Shown here: positions 33,378 through 42,048 of the stretch, in pieces
Layout: each line of letters begins with the position of its first letter
How positions within the stretch are numbered: the first letter of the stretch is position 1
NCBI GenBank assembly: GCA_047630275.1
Contig: JBLHVN010000001.1
Span: forward strand, 434,001-498,000
DNA length: 64,000 nucleotides
From: GCA-2720865 sp047630275
GTDB lineage: Bacteria; Bdellovibrionota; Bacteriovoracia; Bacteriovoracales; Bacteriovoracaceae
Direction: 5' to 3'
Made by a program: the position numbers and the translations under genes
Notes under the pieces: model-generated
Database searches by the model: none
What the model saw: only the letters and a program-made list of their open reading frames with translations
What the model was told of the DNA's origin: nothing

Positions 33378-34607
33378 ATGGATTTATACTTAGTCTGGAT
33401 TCAGGATCATTTACTCGCAGTTGTTGCTGTTCTTTTAACGGTGGTCTTGATCTATCACTACTTAATTGAAAGAGACACCGGTGTTAAGCTTTCAAAGCGC
33501 TATAGAAACTCAATCTTCGAAGCCCAATCAAAAGTTTTCTTAAATGCCACCCAATACTTAATCTCTGGTAATAAAGACTTGGCCATCAGAGAATTTCTGA
33601 GTGCTGTAGATATTAATAGAGAAACCATTGATACTTACTTTGCCCTTGGAGGACTCTTTCGTTCTAACGGAGAGATTGAAAAGGCCATTAGTATTCATAG
33701 AAGCTTAATTGCTAGAGAGAATATCTCTGAATCAGTTAGGCTTCGTGCCCTCAAAGAACTTGCCTTAGATTTTGATAAGGGTGGGTTTCTTGAAAAAGCA
33801 ATTGAAACTTATAGAGACGTCTTAAAGATTAATAGAGACCAATACGAAGTGATCCAATCTCTTTGTAGGATCTATGAAGACCTTGAAGATTGGGGACAGG
33901 CTTATAACTATAGAATCATGTTATCAAAGGTTGGTCATGAGAACCAAGCGGAGACCATCTCACATATCTTAGTTCAAAAGGCTAAGATCGCCTTTGAGGA
34001 AGGAGACTTTAAGCGTTGTCACGAAGACCTAGATGATGCTTTTAGATTTGCTCCTTCAGTATCTGGAAAGATCCTTAGGCTTAAATTATTCTTAGCTGAT
34101 GGTGACCTTGAAGGGGCTAAGACATTATTGATCGAACTCTTAAAAGAGCATCCGATGTATGCTTCATTTATCTTTGTCTCCCTTGAAGAGGGCTTTAAAG
34201 GGGATGAGAATACGACGACTGGCTATAAAGCTAGGCTTGCGATGCTAAGAGATTTCTTCTTAGACCTAGATGATAAAGAACTGATTGAAATTCCTTCAGT
34301 GATTCTCTCTAAGGTAAGGCTTCTTAAGGAGAGCGGACGTTCGATCAGCGCTCATGAGATCCTAAAGGCCTGGATGGGCGAGCATGGCGGAAACACAGAA
34401 GTCATGAAGGCTGAATACATTAAGCTTCTTATAGAATTAGAAATGTTCGAAGAGGCAGTAGAGAATACAAAAGATCTTTTAGACAATTTACATCAATCAC
34501 TGACGAAACACTTTTGCAGTCAATGTGGGTATAACTCCGACAGTATCTTTTGGAGATGTCCGCAATGCCATGAGTGGGAGACGATCAAGTTTAGGTGGAA
34601 AGTATGA
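33378..34607 (+). CDS. lapB: LapB/YciM-like TPR protein (LPS assembly regulator)
   Basis: A 409-residue protein with one N-terminal membrane anchor (AVVAVLLTVVLIYHYLI), then tetratricopeptide repeats (residues about 45-350), and a C-terminal rubredoxin-type metal knuckle, CSQCGYNSDSIFWRCPQCHEW. This domain order is that of LapB, which couples LPS synthesis to FtsH-dependent turnover of LpxC. It is slightly longer than the E. coli protein (389). The next gene starts inside its stop codon (ATGA). Confidence 0.9.
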   Translation: MDLYLVWIQDHLLAVVAVLLTVVLIYHYLIERDTGVKLSKRYRNSIFEAQSKVFLNATQYLISGNKDLAIREFLSAVDINRETIDTYFALGGLFRSNGEIEKAISIHRSLIARENISESVRLRALKELALDFDKGGFLEKAIETYRDVLKINRDQYEVIQSLCRIYEDLEDWGQAYNYRIMLSKVGHENQAETISHILVQKAKIAFEEGDFKRCHEDLDDAFRFAPSVSGKILRLKLFLADGDLEGAKTLLIELLKEHPMYASFIFVSLEEGFKGDENTTTGYKARLAMLRDFFLDLDDKELIEIPSVILSKVRLLKESGRSISAHEILKAWMGEHGGNTEVMKAEYIKLLIELEMFEEAVENTKDLLDNLHQSLTKHFCSQCGYNSDSIFWRCPQCHEWETIKFRWKV

Positions 34608-35023
34608 TAAAAAGATGGCTTATGATCTTTGCCCTTCTAGGACCTCTTCCTTTAAGTGCAGCGCCAAAGAAAGAAATCCTCAGAGTGGCTTACTTTAATC
34701 CTATCTTTGGTCATGTTCATAGAAACCCTTCTCGCTATTCGAGTTCTTTAACCACGATTAGTTGTGGTCACCCTATCAAGGTCCTTAAGCTGGTTCCAGC
34801 TAAAGGAAGACCAGTCACGGTCTTTAATAAGGTTTGGCACTTCGTAAAGGTTGGGCCTTATGAAGGTTATATTGATGGAAAGTACTTAAATGAAAAGAAA
34901 CCGAATTGTTTTCAAGATAGATACCCCAAGTATTTTGATGCTCTTGAACTAGACCTGACTGAGCTTTACTACTGGGGCCGCCTTTATGATCAATACGTTT
35001 TTGGAAAGTCGAGGGTTAAGTAA
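34604..35023 (+). CDS. Periplasmic SH3-like domain protein
   Basis: Started at the ATG at 34604 (139 residues), which overlaps the lapB stop and is served by the GGTGG a few bases upstream; a GTG at 34595 is an alternative. A signal peptide (MIKRWLMIFALLGPLPLSAA) precedes one bacterial SH3-like unit: LRVAYFNPIFGHVHRNPSR, then WHFVKVGPYEGYIDGKYL. Such domains usually bind peptidoglycan or proteins. Its stop is one base into the next start (TAATG). Confidence 0.7.
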   Translation: MIKRWLMIFALLGPLPLSAAPKKEILRVAYFNPIFGHVHRNPSRYSSSLTTISCGHPIKVLKLVPAKGRPVTVFNKVWHFVKVGPYEGYIDGKYLNEKKPNCFQDRYPKYFDALELDLTELYYWGRLYDQYVFGKSRVK

Positions 35024-35895
35024 TGAAAAAAATATTGATGATGCTTTTCATTTTAGGATCCATGGGCTTTTTATCAGCTCAAGATAAAAAGGCTAAGGAA
35101 GGCTCACACTTAAACTTTGATTCTATAAAATCAGTTCTTAAGAATGATTTCTTAACTGAAGAGGCTAGAAAAAATAGGGCTGGCGAAATAGAAAAAAACG
35201 AAGCGGCCAGGAAGAAAAAAGAAGGCCTTTACAACGCTCCAGATAGAAGTGACTTTTGGACATTCTTTTCTGAGTATTGGCTCGTTAAAAATGCCACTAT
35301 CTTGAAATGGGATTTTGAAAAACCTGACTACGCATTAGATGATAGCTTTAAATATTTCTTAGAAAAACTTGGGTATTATGAAAAGAGGTTTAGAATCTTA
35401 ATGGTTAATACCCCCAACATAACTCACTTTGCCCTGCCTGCTGATCCTAATGAGTATGTCTTTATTATTTCAGTGCCTTTTATAAGAACTCTTGACCTGA
35501 CAAAACTAGAGATTTCACTTCTCTTATTTGAAGACATGCTTCGAGCTGACAATGGCTACTTTGTACAAGCGGTTAGCACAAATGAACTTCGTGACCTAAT
35601 AGGAAAGAATTTTTACGGAAAAAAAGTTAACCTAAAGACTTTGAAGAACTTAGAGACTAAGTATGACGAGATCATCTTTGATAAAGGCTTTAATTTTCAA
35701 CAGCAGTTCGCCATCACAAAGAAAATGGATCATATCTTAAAGACTGACCTTCAGCTTTGGAATCTTTACTATAAGATGCTGCAAAAAATAGATGACTTAG
35801 TTAAGTCTAATGTACTTTATAGAAAGTATAATCAAATCTATCCTTCGCCTGAATTGCAGATGAATTGGCTTAGGCCTAAAAAGACTATCCGTTAA
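35023..35895 (+). CDS. Periplasmic protein resembling an inactive M48 peptidase
   Basis: A 290-residue protein with a signal peptide (MKKILMMLFILGSMGFLSAQ). The stretch NITHFALPADPNEYVFIISV followed by PFIRTLDLTKLEISLLLFED follows the pattern of M48 zinc peptidases, where NAFALPGG... leads into a helix ending in HExxH. Here the helix reads LLLFEDMLRAD, with neither zinc-binding histidine. If the resemblance is real, the protein is a catalytically dead relative. It is encoded between an SH3-like protein and a membrane protein in the operon running into tolQ. Confidence 0.6.
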   Translation: MKKILMMLFILGSMGFLSAQDKKAKEGSHLNFDSIKSVLKNDFLTEEARKNRAGEIEKNEAARKKKEGLYNAPDRSDFWTFFSEYWLVKNATILKWDFEKPDYALDDSFKYFLEKLGYYEKRFRILMVNTPNITHFALPADPNEYVFIISVPFIRTLDLTKLEISLLLFEDMLRADNGYFVQAVSTNELRDLIGKNFYGKKVNLKTLKNLETKYDEIIFDKGFNFQQQFAITKKMDHILKTDLQLWNLYYKMLQKIDDLVKSNVLYRKYNQIYPSPELQMNWLRPKKTIR

Positions 35896-35898
35896 GCA

Positions 35899-36738
35899 AT
35901 GAGTATTCTCGAGTTATTCAGGAAGGTCTACTACACCTCTCTTTTTAAAAACGTGATTTATTACTGTTTCTACAGTCTTTCTATCCTCATCATTCATCAT
36001 ATTCTTATTTCAACAGCAGCATTTTTTCATTTTCAATTAGATCATTCCCTTGGAACAATTGAAGATTGGATCTTTGAGAAGGCTTGGGAAATAATAATTC
36101 TTACAAAACTTATGTGTTCTTGGTTGATACTCAAGTTTATAAGCATAAAATCGGATTCAAGAAACCCTGTGCGAGATATCTTTGTAAGAGGATTCTTAAT
36201 TCCTGAAAAAGAGACTATTGTCTTTGTGATTTTTTTCATCTTACTTATTGTTGGAATAGGTGGACCTACAAAAGGACATTTAGTTTCTCTTGAGTTTTAT
36301 AAACCCCTTACTTCATATTGGGGATTGATCATCTTTTATTTATGCGATGTGATGGTTTTTAACGGATTAAAATCCATTCATCCTTTTACTCGAATCGAAA
36401 AATGGTCTGCTTATGTAATTTTTTCGTCAATTCTTTATGCCTCAAGTAAGGGCACCTTTCTTTATGGGCTCGATATAAGCTTTAATATATACCTCATTGG
36501 TTTTATCAGCTTTTTCTTATCAGATTGGAAAAGGAGCAATTGGACTTTGACGGCATTCTTCTTAATCACTTGTATAGCGCCCCTCGGGGCTCTGTTGGGA
36601 TTTGACCCTATTTGGAAGGCTAGTTTTACGCCGCTAGTTTTATCCCGTCCTATAAGCCCTATAAACTTGAGTCTAATTGTCATAGTTAGCCTCGGATATT
36701 TCTTCTATAAGAATCAAAGAAGATTTAATCGGTTATAA
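35899..36738 (+). CDS. Polytopic membrane protein, unknown
   Basis: A 279-residue protein with about seven hydrophobic segments (first near residues 17-45). I do not recognise a family. The ATG follows the previous gene by 3 bases, with no convincing ribosome site, suggesting coupled translation. It lies just upstream of tolQ, with a gap of about 30 bases that holds TATAAT at 36734 but no matching -35. Confidence 0.65.
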   Translation: MSILELFRKVYYTSLFKNVIYYCFYSLSILIIHHILISTAAFFHFQLDHSLGTIEDWIFEKAWEIIILTKLMCSWLILKFISIKSDSRNPVRDIFVRGFLIPEKETIVFVIFFILLIVGIGGPTKGHLVSLEFYKPLTSYWGLIIFYLCDVMVFNGLKSIHPFTRIEKWSAYVIFSSILYASSKGTFLYGLDISFNIYLIGFISFFLSDWKRSNWTLTAFFLITCIAPLGALLGFDPIWKASFTPLVLSRPISPINLSLIVIVSLGYFFYKNQRRFNRL

Positions 36739-36767
36739 TAGATTCACTAATTAAAAAGAGGATGATC

Positions 36768-37466
36768 ATGGAATCAACACAGTTAGATATGTTACAGATT
36801 ATTTTGGAGAGTGGGCTAGTTGTTAAGTCCGTTCTTGGAATCTTGATCTTAGCGTCATTCGTTTCTTGGGCCATTGTTTTCAAGAAACGCTCTTTAGTAA
36901 GATCGGTCGAGAAAAACAATAAACTCTTTATGGACCTCTATAAGAGTTCAACAAAGCTCAGTGAAGTCTATGAGAAGAGTCAATCGATGCCCTTTTCTCC
37001 TTATAAGTCTCTTTTTGAGCATGGCTATAAAGAGCTTCAAAAGGCCCGGGGAAATAAAGGTTCTGAAGATGGAGAGAATTCTCATTTAAAGAAACACTTT
37101 GAGGGCTTTGGACTAGGGATGATTGAGCGGGCTCTTAAGCAAGGTGTGAATGAAACCAATATTGAATTAGAGAAGCTTCTTTCAGTCCTAGCTTCAATTG
37201 GATCAATCTCTCCTTTTGTGGGACTCTTTGGAACAGTTTGGGGAATCATCGATTCATTTACAGGTATCGCTGGTGGTGGAGCTACTCTTGATGCAGTTGC
37301 CCCTGGTATTGCTGAAGCTCTCGTTGCTACGGCCATTGGGCTTGCAGCAGCTATTCCTGCCGTGTGGTTCTATAATCACTACAATGCAGAAAACGCAAAA
37401 TTTAATTCAGACATGGAAAGCTTTGGGCAAGAGTTTTTAAATGTTGTGGAAAGATCACTGGTATAA
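36768..37466 (+). CDS. tolQ: TolQ/ExbB-type proton channel subunit
   Basis: Started at the second ATG (36768), since AAAAAGAGG lies 6 bases ahead of it and directly against the first (36762). About 232 residues with three membrane segments and the conserved GLFGTVWGIIDSFTGIA and PGIAEALVATAIGLAAAIPAV blocks of the TolQ/ExbB/MotA family. With TolR it forms the proton-driven motor of the Tol complex. Genes for TolR, a TonB/TolA-like protein and TolB follow, which favours tolQ over exbB. Confidence 0.9.
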   Translation: MESTQLDMLQIILESGLVVKSVLGILILASFVSWAIVFKKRSLVRSVEKNNKLFMDLYKSSTKLSEVYEKSQSMPFSPYKSLFEHGYKELQKARGNKGSEDGENSHLKKHFEGFGLGMIERALKQGVNETNIELEKLLSVLASIGSISPFVGLFGTVWGIIDSFTGIAGGGATLDAVAPGIAEALVATAIGLAAAIPAVWFYNHYNAENAKFNSDMESFGQEFLNVVERSLV

Positions 37467-37469
37467 ATT

Positions 37470-37880
37470 ATGGCCTTTAACGTTGGAAAAGAGAAAAAAT
37501 CTATCTCAGAGATCAACGTCACTCCCTTAGTTGATGTGATGTTAGTCTTACTGGTGATCTTTATGATCACTGCACCGTTAATGCTTAATGGAATAAAGCT
37601 TGATTTGCCAAAGACTAAAGAAGTTAATCCGCTCAATTTAAACACAACTCAAGTGGTGCTCTCTTATACTCTTGAAGAGGAACTCTTTCTTGGAAAAGAT
37701 AAGATCCTAAATGAAGAGATCATAGGTGAGGTGCAAGCCTTATTTAAGAAAAATAAAACACAAACTCTTTTCTTAAGGGCCGACTTTGGCATCTCTTATG
37801 GAAAGGTTGCTAAATTAATGAGTTTTCTAAAGCGAGGAGGGATTAGCCAAATCGCTTTAGTTACTGAATTAGATAAATGA
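37470..37880 (+). CDS. tolR: TolR/ExbD-type motor subunit
   Basis: A 136-residue protein with one membrane segment starting in the diagnostic VTPLVDVMLVLLVIFMIT block, containing the proton-carrying aspartate, and a periplasmic domain. It follows tolQ by 3 bases and overlaps the next gene by 4 (ATGA). Confidence 0.92.
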   Translation: MAFNVGKEKKSISEINVTPLVDVMLVLLVIFMITAPLMLNGIKLDLPKTKEVNPLNLNTTQVVLSYTLEEELFLGKDKILNEEIIGEVQALFKKNKTQTLFLRADFGISYGKVAKLMSFLKRGGISQIALVTELDK

Positions 37881-38680
37881 TAAACTCTTACTTACAAAGA
37901 CCTTTAAAGTACTTTTTAGGTCACTCCATTTTCCTGCACTTTTTTATCATCGCCCTATTTCTAGGAGTGACTAAGCTGCTAGATATTTCTTTTGAGAGTA
38001 AAAGAAAATCAAACATGGTCTTAGTGGAGAGTTCGGTTCGTATTGATATGGTGGCCATGCCTAAAATGACTATCAAAGAACTTCGTAATATTAAGCCTCT
38101 TGATTTAGGGGGAGACGCTGGATCTGCGGTAAAAGAGCCCCCTAAAAAAGTAGAGAGTAAGAACGATAGTAAGATCGAGTTTGAAAAGAAAGGCGAAAAG
38201 CCTATGAGCTTTATGGAGAAGATGAAACTCTTGGCCAAGCAAAAAGCAAAAGCAGAAAAACAAAAGAATAAAGGAAGCTCTTCAACAGCTAATAAAAAGC
38301 AAGATGCCAAAAGCCAAAAAGAGCTTAGAGACTTAATCCTCGCCGGAAATAAGTTAAGTAAAGGCTCAAGCACCGTTGGTAACGGAGCCGGTGCTGTAAC
38401 GGCCTTCCAAGGCTATGTTCAGCAAATGACTGAGCAGGTTAAGCAAAACTGGAAGCTTCCAAGTTATTTATTAAATAAAGATTTAAGATGTAGGATCCGG
38501 GTCTACCTAGGGGCGAGTGGGAACTTACTACGCACCGAGGTTTACGAATCAAGCGGTGATCCGGAGTATGACAGTAAGGCAATTGAGGCCATAGAAGGCT
38601 CGGCACCTTTTCCCTCTCTTTCTAAAGAGATAAGAACCAGGGCAAGTAAAGGTGATGTACTATTAGGATTTCCATTATGA
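37877..38680 (+). CDS. tolA: TolA/TonB-like energy transducer
   Basis: A 267-residue protein with an N-terminal membrane segment (HSIFLHFFIIALFLGVTKLL), a lysine/alanine/serine-rich linker (about residues 85-170) and a TonB/TolA C-terminal domain (QMTEQVKQNWKLPSYLLN, RVYLGASGNLLRTEVYESSG). It is shorter than E. coli TolA (421), the linker being reduced. Position between tolR and tolB decides for TolA. Confidence 0.85.
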   Translation: MINSYLQRPLKYFLGHSIFLHFFIIALFLGVTKLLDISFESKRKSNMVLVESSVRIDMVAMPKMTIKELRNIKPLDLGGDAGSAVKEPPKKVESKNDSKIEFEKKGEKPMSFMEKMKLLAKQKAKAEKQKNKGSSSTANKKQDAKSQKELRDLILAGNKLSKGSSTVGNGAGAVTAFQGYVQQMTEQVKQNWKLPSYLLNKDLRCRIRVYLGASGNLLRTEVYESSGDPEYDSKAIEAIEGSAPFPSLSKEIRTRASKGDVLLGFPL

Positions 38681-40005
38681 TGAAAAAATATTTTTTAATT
38701 CTATCTTTTCTCCTAAGCACTTCAGTTAGTGCGCAACTTGTTATTGGCGCGGTAGGTGAGGCAGAGCTAGAGACTTCAAAGTTTCTCTTAGAACTACCCA
38801 ATGTCTCAGGCACTCTTAGTAGTGCAGAAAATAAAGCGGGACTAGAATTCATTTCAATTATTAAAAATGACTTTGCTTTTTATAAGAAGAAGTTCAATAC
38901 CCAAGAAAGCGTAGCGGCGAATGGATTTTCAAAACCTAATATGTCCGCATTAAAAGCAAAGAAGGTATCATTCTATACTCAGGTCAAGCTTTCAAAAACT
39001 TCAATCCTAAATTATGAATTAGAAACATATGATGTGAGTAGAGGAACTAAGATCGTCTCAGAAAAGGGCACACTTCCTTTAGGTAAAATTAGAGATGTGG
39101 CCCATGAGGTGGCTGATTATATTTATCAAACCATTATAGGGAAGCGTTCAATCTTTCAAAGTAAAATCCTCTTTGTCAGTGACAGAACAGGAAGCAGAAA
39201 GAACCCAAAGAAGGAACTTTATATAATGGACTTCGATGGAAATAACCGAAAGCAGTTAACCTTTCATGGTGGGACTGTTATCTCTCCTGCTATCTCTAAA
39301 GATAGGAGCAGGGTTCTTTACAGTTTAATTAGAAATGTGAATCAGAAAAAGAAACGAAATATCAATCTTAGGATGCTCGACTTAAAAACAGGGAAGGACA
39401 CCTTGGTCTCTCAAAGAAAAGGGATTAACTCTGGGGCGGTCTTTATGCCTAATGATGAAAACAAGATAGTTCTAACTCTATCTCATACGGGAAATGCTGA
39501 GCTTTATATAATGGACTTAAGCTCTGGTTCTTTGAAGCGCTTAACAAAGCATTATTCCCCCGATGTGGATCCCTCTATTAGTGTCGATGGCACAAGGATG
39601 GCCTTTCTTTCAGGAAGGCCTGGGGCGGCTATGATTTATACCTCATTCACCTCAGGGATGGAGAAAAGCGTGAAAAGGATCTCTTTTGTAGGTCAATATA
39701 ATGCGACGCCCAGATTCTCTCCTGATGGCCGTGAGATCGCCTTTTCCTCCTGGCTGGACAATAGGTTTGATATCTTCCGTATCGATGCTGATGGTAATAA
39801 TCTCAGTAGGTTAACTAAAGACTTCGGATCTAACGAGGATCCTAGCTATTCAAATGATGGACAGTTTATCGCTTTTTCGAGCCAAAGAGTCCTCTCTAGA
39901 ACCAGCGCTGTCCAAAATATATACATAATGGACCGTGATGGGGAGATTTTGGGGTCTGTGACTAAGGGATTTGGAAACTGTATAACTCCTAGATGGACTA
40001 AGTAG
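38677..40005 (+). CDS. tolB: TolB, beta-propeller of the Tol system
   Basis: A 442-residue protein with a signal peptide (ending near SVSAQ), an N-terminal alpha/beta domain, and a six-bladed propeller whose blades show repeated LYIMDFDGNNRKQLT-type motifs. It overlaps tolA by 4 bases. In most Tol operons pal follows; here no Pal-like lipoprotein is encoded next to it or elsewhere in the window. Confidence 0.92.
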   Translation: MMKKYFLILSFLLSTSVSAQLVIGAVGEAELETSKFLLELPNVSGTLSSAENKAGLEFISIIKNDFAFYKKKFNTQESVAANGFSKPNMSALKAKKVSFYTQVKLSKTSILNYELETYDVSRGTKIVSEKGTLPLGKIRDVAHEVADYIYQTIIGKRSIFQSKILFVSDRTGSRKNPKKELYIMDFDGNNRKQLTFHGGTVISPAISKDRSRVLYSLIRNVNQKKKRNINLRMLDLKTGKDTLVSQRKGINSGAVFMPNDENKIVLTLSHTGNAELYIMDLSSGSLKRLTKHYSPDVDPSISVDGTRMAFLSGRPGAAMIYTSFTSGMEKSVKRISFVGQYNATPRFSPDGREIAFSSWLDNRFDIFRIDADGNNLSRLTKDFGSNEDPSYSNDGQFIAFSSQRVLSRTSAVQNIYIMDRDGEILGSVTKGFGNCITPRWTK

Positions 40006-40013
40006 TTGTAATC

Positions 40014-40035
40014 ACAGTTTTACTGTCCATTTTTT
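40014..40035 (+). terminator. Possible terminator of the tol operon
   Basis: ACAGT/ACTGT stem with a TTT loop, followed by CCATTTTTT. Short stem, so weak; the position directly after tolB supports it. Confidence 0.4.
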
Positions 40036-40056
40036 GATTACCCGCGCATTTTTGTC

Positions 40057-40085
40057 TTGTAAAAAATTCATACATCTATTACACT
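40057..40085 (+). promoter_or_regulatory. Possible sigma-70-type promoter for the GAF-AAA regulator
   Basis: TTGTAA (40057-40062) and TACACT (40080-40085) are 17 bases apart, each 4 of 6 to consensus. They lie about 65 bases before the regulator's ATG. Confidence 0.3.
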
Positions 40086-40149
40086 AATTTCAGTTACGCA
40101 TAGCGTTATTGAAAAAACCGATCTTAATATAGTGTATAGGAGTTAAACG

Positions 40150-41697
40150 ATGAGTGATTCACTGGCTAAACAATCAACAGAAATCCAAAACCTTTCGACA
40201 GTTCTTTTATCAACTTTAGACGAAGCACAATTTTTCAGTCACTTAGCTCAGTTCATGGCTGCCCAGCTTGGAGCTGATAAAGCTAATATCTTTGTGGTTA
40301 AAGAAGATTCAAAAGCTGTTCTTATTAGTGAAAATGGACAACCAGTAGACGGATCAATCGTTCTTGAAAAAGGTCATGGACCTGCCGGTCATGTTATTAG
40401 AACAAAGAAGCCTTATTTTTCAAACTGTACTCAAAGAGACCCACTCTTCGCTAAAGAAGCTGAAGAGGGTGTAAAAGCTGAGCTAACTCTTCCTATTGTT
40501 CATGAAGGAATTGTTATCGCAACTCTTCATCTTCAAGTACTAGAGAGTGAGAGAGAGTTTGAAAGAGATGATATTACAAATGCTTTATCAATCTTAGCCG
40601 ATCTTAAGAAGCCCCTTTCAAATATTAAGATGTACCTTCAAGCGAAGTTCTTAAACGAATCACTTCTTCGTCAGATTGAATCTAAAGAAAAGCAAATCCA
40701 AGAAAATAAAACAGGTCTTCAAATGGCCGATACTTATAGAATCCAAGAAAAACAAATCATTGGAAACTCTGAAGCGATGAAAAGGCTTCTTTCTATCTCT
40801 GATAGAGTGAGTCAAAGTTCTGTTAACGTTCTTATCGCAGGTGAGAAAGGTGTTGGAAAACAAATGGTAGCAAGACGTATTCACTGCAGAAGTGAGCGTG
40901 GTGGAAAGTCATTTGTAAGCATCGATTGTACGGCCCTTCCAGAGATTAGATTAGAAGCTGAAATCTTTGGTGAAGAGTCTGGAGACTTTACTGAATCAAA
41001 ACTTAAGCACGGTCTTATTGAAGCCGCTAATGGTGGAACACTTTTTATCAATAATATTGATAAACTAACTCCTGGTCTTCAATCAAAACTAGTTCGTTTC
41101 CTAACTGAAGGAATGACTTTTAGAGTTAACGGACAAATGCCTTATAAATCAGACGTTCGCCTTATCGTTGCTTCTTCAAAGAATATTGAAGAGCTTATTG
41201 AAAATGGTGAGTTCAGAGAAGACCTTTATTACTCAGTCAATACTATGAGTCTTGAAGTTCCAGCTCTTAAAAATAGACTTGATGATATGGAAGCGCTTTC
41301 AAACTACTTCCTAAACTTAGGAAAAGGGCGTGAGCAACAAAAGTCACTTTCTCCATGTGTAATCAAGGCGCTTAAAGAGTACAACTGGCCAGGAAATGTT
41401 CGTGAACTTCAAAATGTAATGGAGAGAGCTTATATTCTTTCTGATGGAATCATTGTTGAAAGAGATCACCTTGCTGACTCAGTTCATAAAGTTGAAGAGA
41501 TTGTAGAAGAAGAAGATGTTCTCTCTTTTGACTTCACAGAGATGACACTAGATGAGCTAGAGAAAAGACATATCTGCTTAACTTTAGATCATCTTGGTGG
41601 AAACAAAACAAAAACCGCTAGAATCCTCGGGATTACAGTTAAGACTCTCTATAACAAGCTGCATAGTTATGGAATGATTGCCCCAAAAGAGGCATAA
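40150..41697 (+). CDS. GAF-AAA+-Fis regulator with degenerate sigma-54 activator motifs
   Basis: A 515-residue protein with the layout of a sigma-54 activator: GAF domain (residues about 10-165), coiled coil, AAA+ domain (about 195-425) and a Fis-type helix-turn-helix (GGNKTKTARILGITVKTLYN). The Walker A (GEKGVGKQ) is intact. The GAFTGA loop that contacts sigma-54 is changed to GDFTES, and the Walker B block reads GGTLFINNID instead of GGTLFLDEI, so both acidic residues are lost. It therefore probably does not hydrolyse ATP or remodel sigma-54 holoenzyme, and may act as a ligand-sensing DNA-binding protein. Sequence is rich in unsplit long codons with no frameshift, so it looks functional. 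Confidence 0.88.
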   Translation: MSDSLAKQSTEIQNLSTVLLSTLDEAQFFSHLAQFMAAQLGADKANIFVVKEDSKAVLISENGQPVDGSIVLEKGHGPAGHVIRTKKPYFSNCTQRDPLFAKEAEEGVKAELTLPIVHEGIVIATLHLQVLESEREFERDDITNALSILADLKKPLSNIKMYLQAKFLNESLLRQIESKEKQIQENKTGLQMADTYRIQEKQIIGNSEAMKRLLSISDRVSQSSVNVLIAGEKGVGKQMVARRIHCRSERGGKSFVSIDCTALPEIRLEAEIFGEESGDFTESKLKHGLIEAANGGTLFINNIDKLTPGLQSKLVRFLTEGMTFRVNGQMPYKSDVRLIVASSKNIEELIENGEFREDLYYSVNTMSLEVPALKNRLDDMEALSNYFLNLGKGREQQKSLSPCVIKALKEYNWPGNVRELQNVMERAYILSDGIIVERDHLADSVHKVEEIVEEEDVLSFDFTEMTLDELEKRHICLTLDHLGGNKTKTARILGITVKTLYNKLHSYGMIAPKEA

Positions 41698-41754
41698 ACA
41701 CTGGTTAAAGCGGTTAAAGATACGGTAAAGTAAATAAGAATTTCGGAGGATACA

Positions 41755-41964
41755 ATGGCAAAAGTTATAGAAACAGAAGGAAGCGCCGAGTCGGCAAAAG
41801 GTGGAAGAAATTTTAAGACTTCTACAGATGTTGAAGAGTTCTACCGTTTTGTTAACGATAACGGTCTTAGACGCGAAGCTCGTATGATTGTGGAAACAGT
41901 TCAAAAGAGAATCAAAGAACTGAATAAAAAATCAAAGAGACGTGGAAGAAAGAAAGTTCAATAA
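41755..41964 (+). CDS. Small basic protein, unknown
   Basis: A 69-residue protein behind a very strong CGGAGG site, ending in a lysine/arginine-rich tail (KKSKRRGRKKVQ) that suggests nucleic-acid binding. A helical core (STDVEEFYRFVNDNGLRREA) precedes it. It has its own terminator-like hairpin 26 bases after the stop, and follows the regulator gene by 57 bases. The strong ribosome site suggests an abundant product. Confidence 0.75.
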   Translation: MAKVIETEGSAESAKGGRNFKTSTDVEEFYRFVNDNGLRREARMIVETVQKRIKELNKKSKRRGRKKVQ

Positions 41965-41989
41965 AAATTATTAAAAATTACGCTATAAT

Positions 41990-42016
41990 AAAAGGCCAGC
42001 TCAATGCTGGCCTTTT
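41990..42016 (+). terminator. Intrinsic terminator after the small basic protein gene
   Basis: An 11-bp perfect stem, AAAAGGCCAGC / GCTGGCCTTTT, with a TCAAT loop; the T tract is the end of the second arm. Confidence 0.75.
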
Positions 42017-42048
42017 GCATGGAAGAAACTAGAAATTAGGAAGTAGGC

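Noticed and set aside
37921..38373. 150-residue minus-strand frame inside tolA
   Set aside because: It is the shadow of the Lys/Ala-rich linker of TolA (giving Leu/Phe/Ser on the other strand); no start signal.
40109..40133. TTGAAA with TATAGT ahead of the GAF-AAA regulator gene as promoter
   Set aside because: Spacing of only 13 bases; the pair at 40057-40085 has the right spacing.
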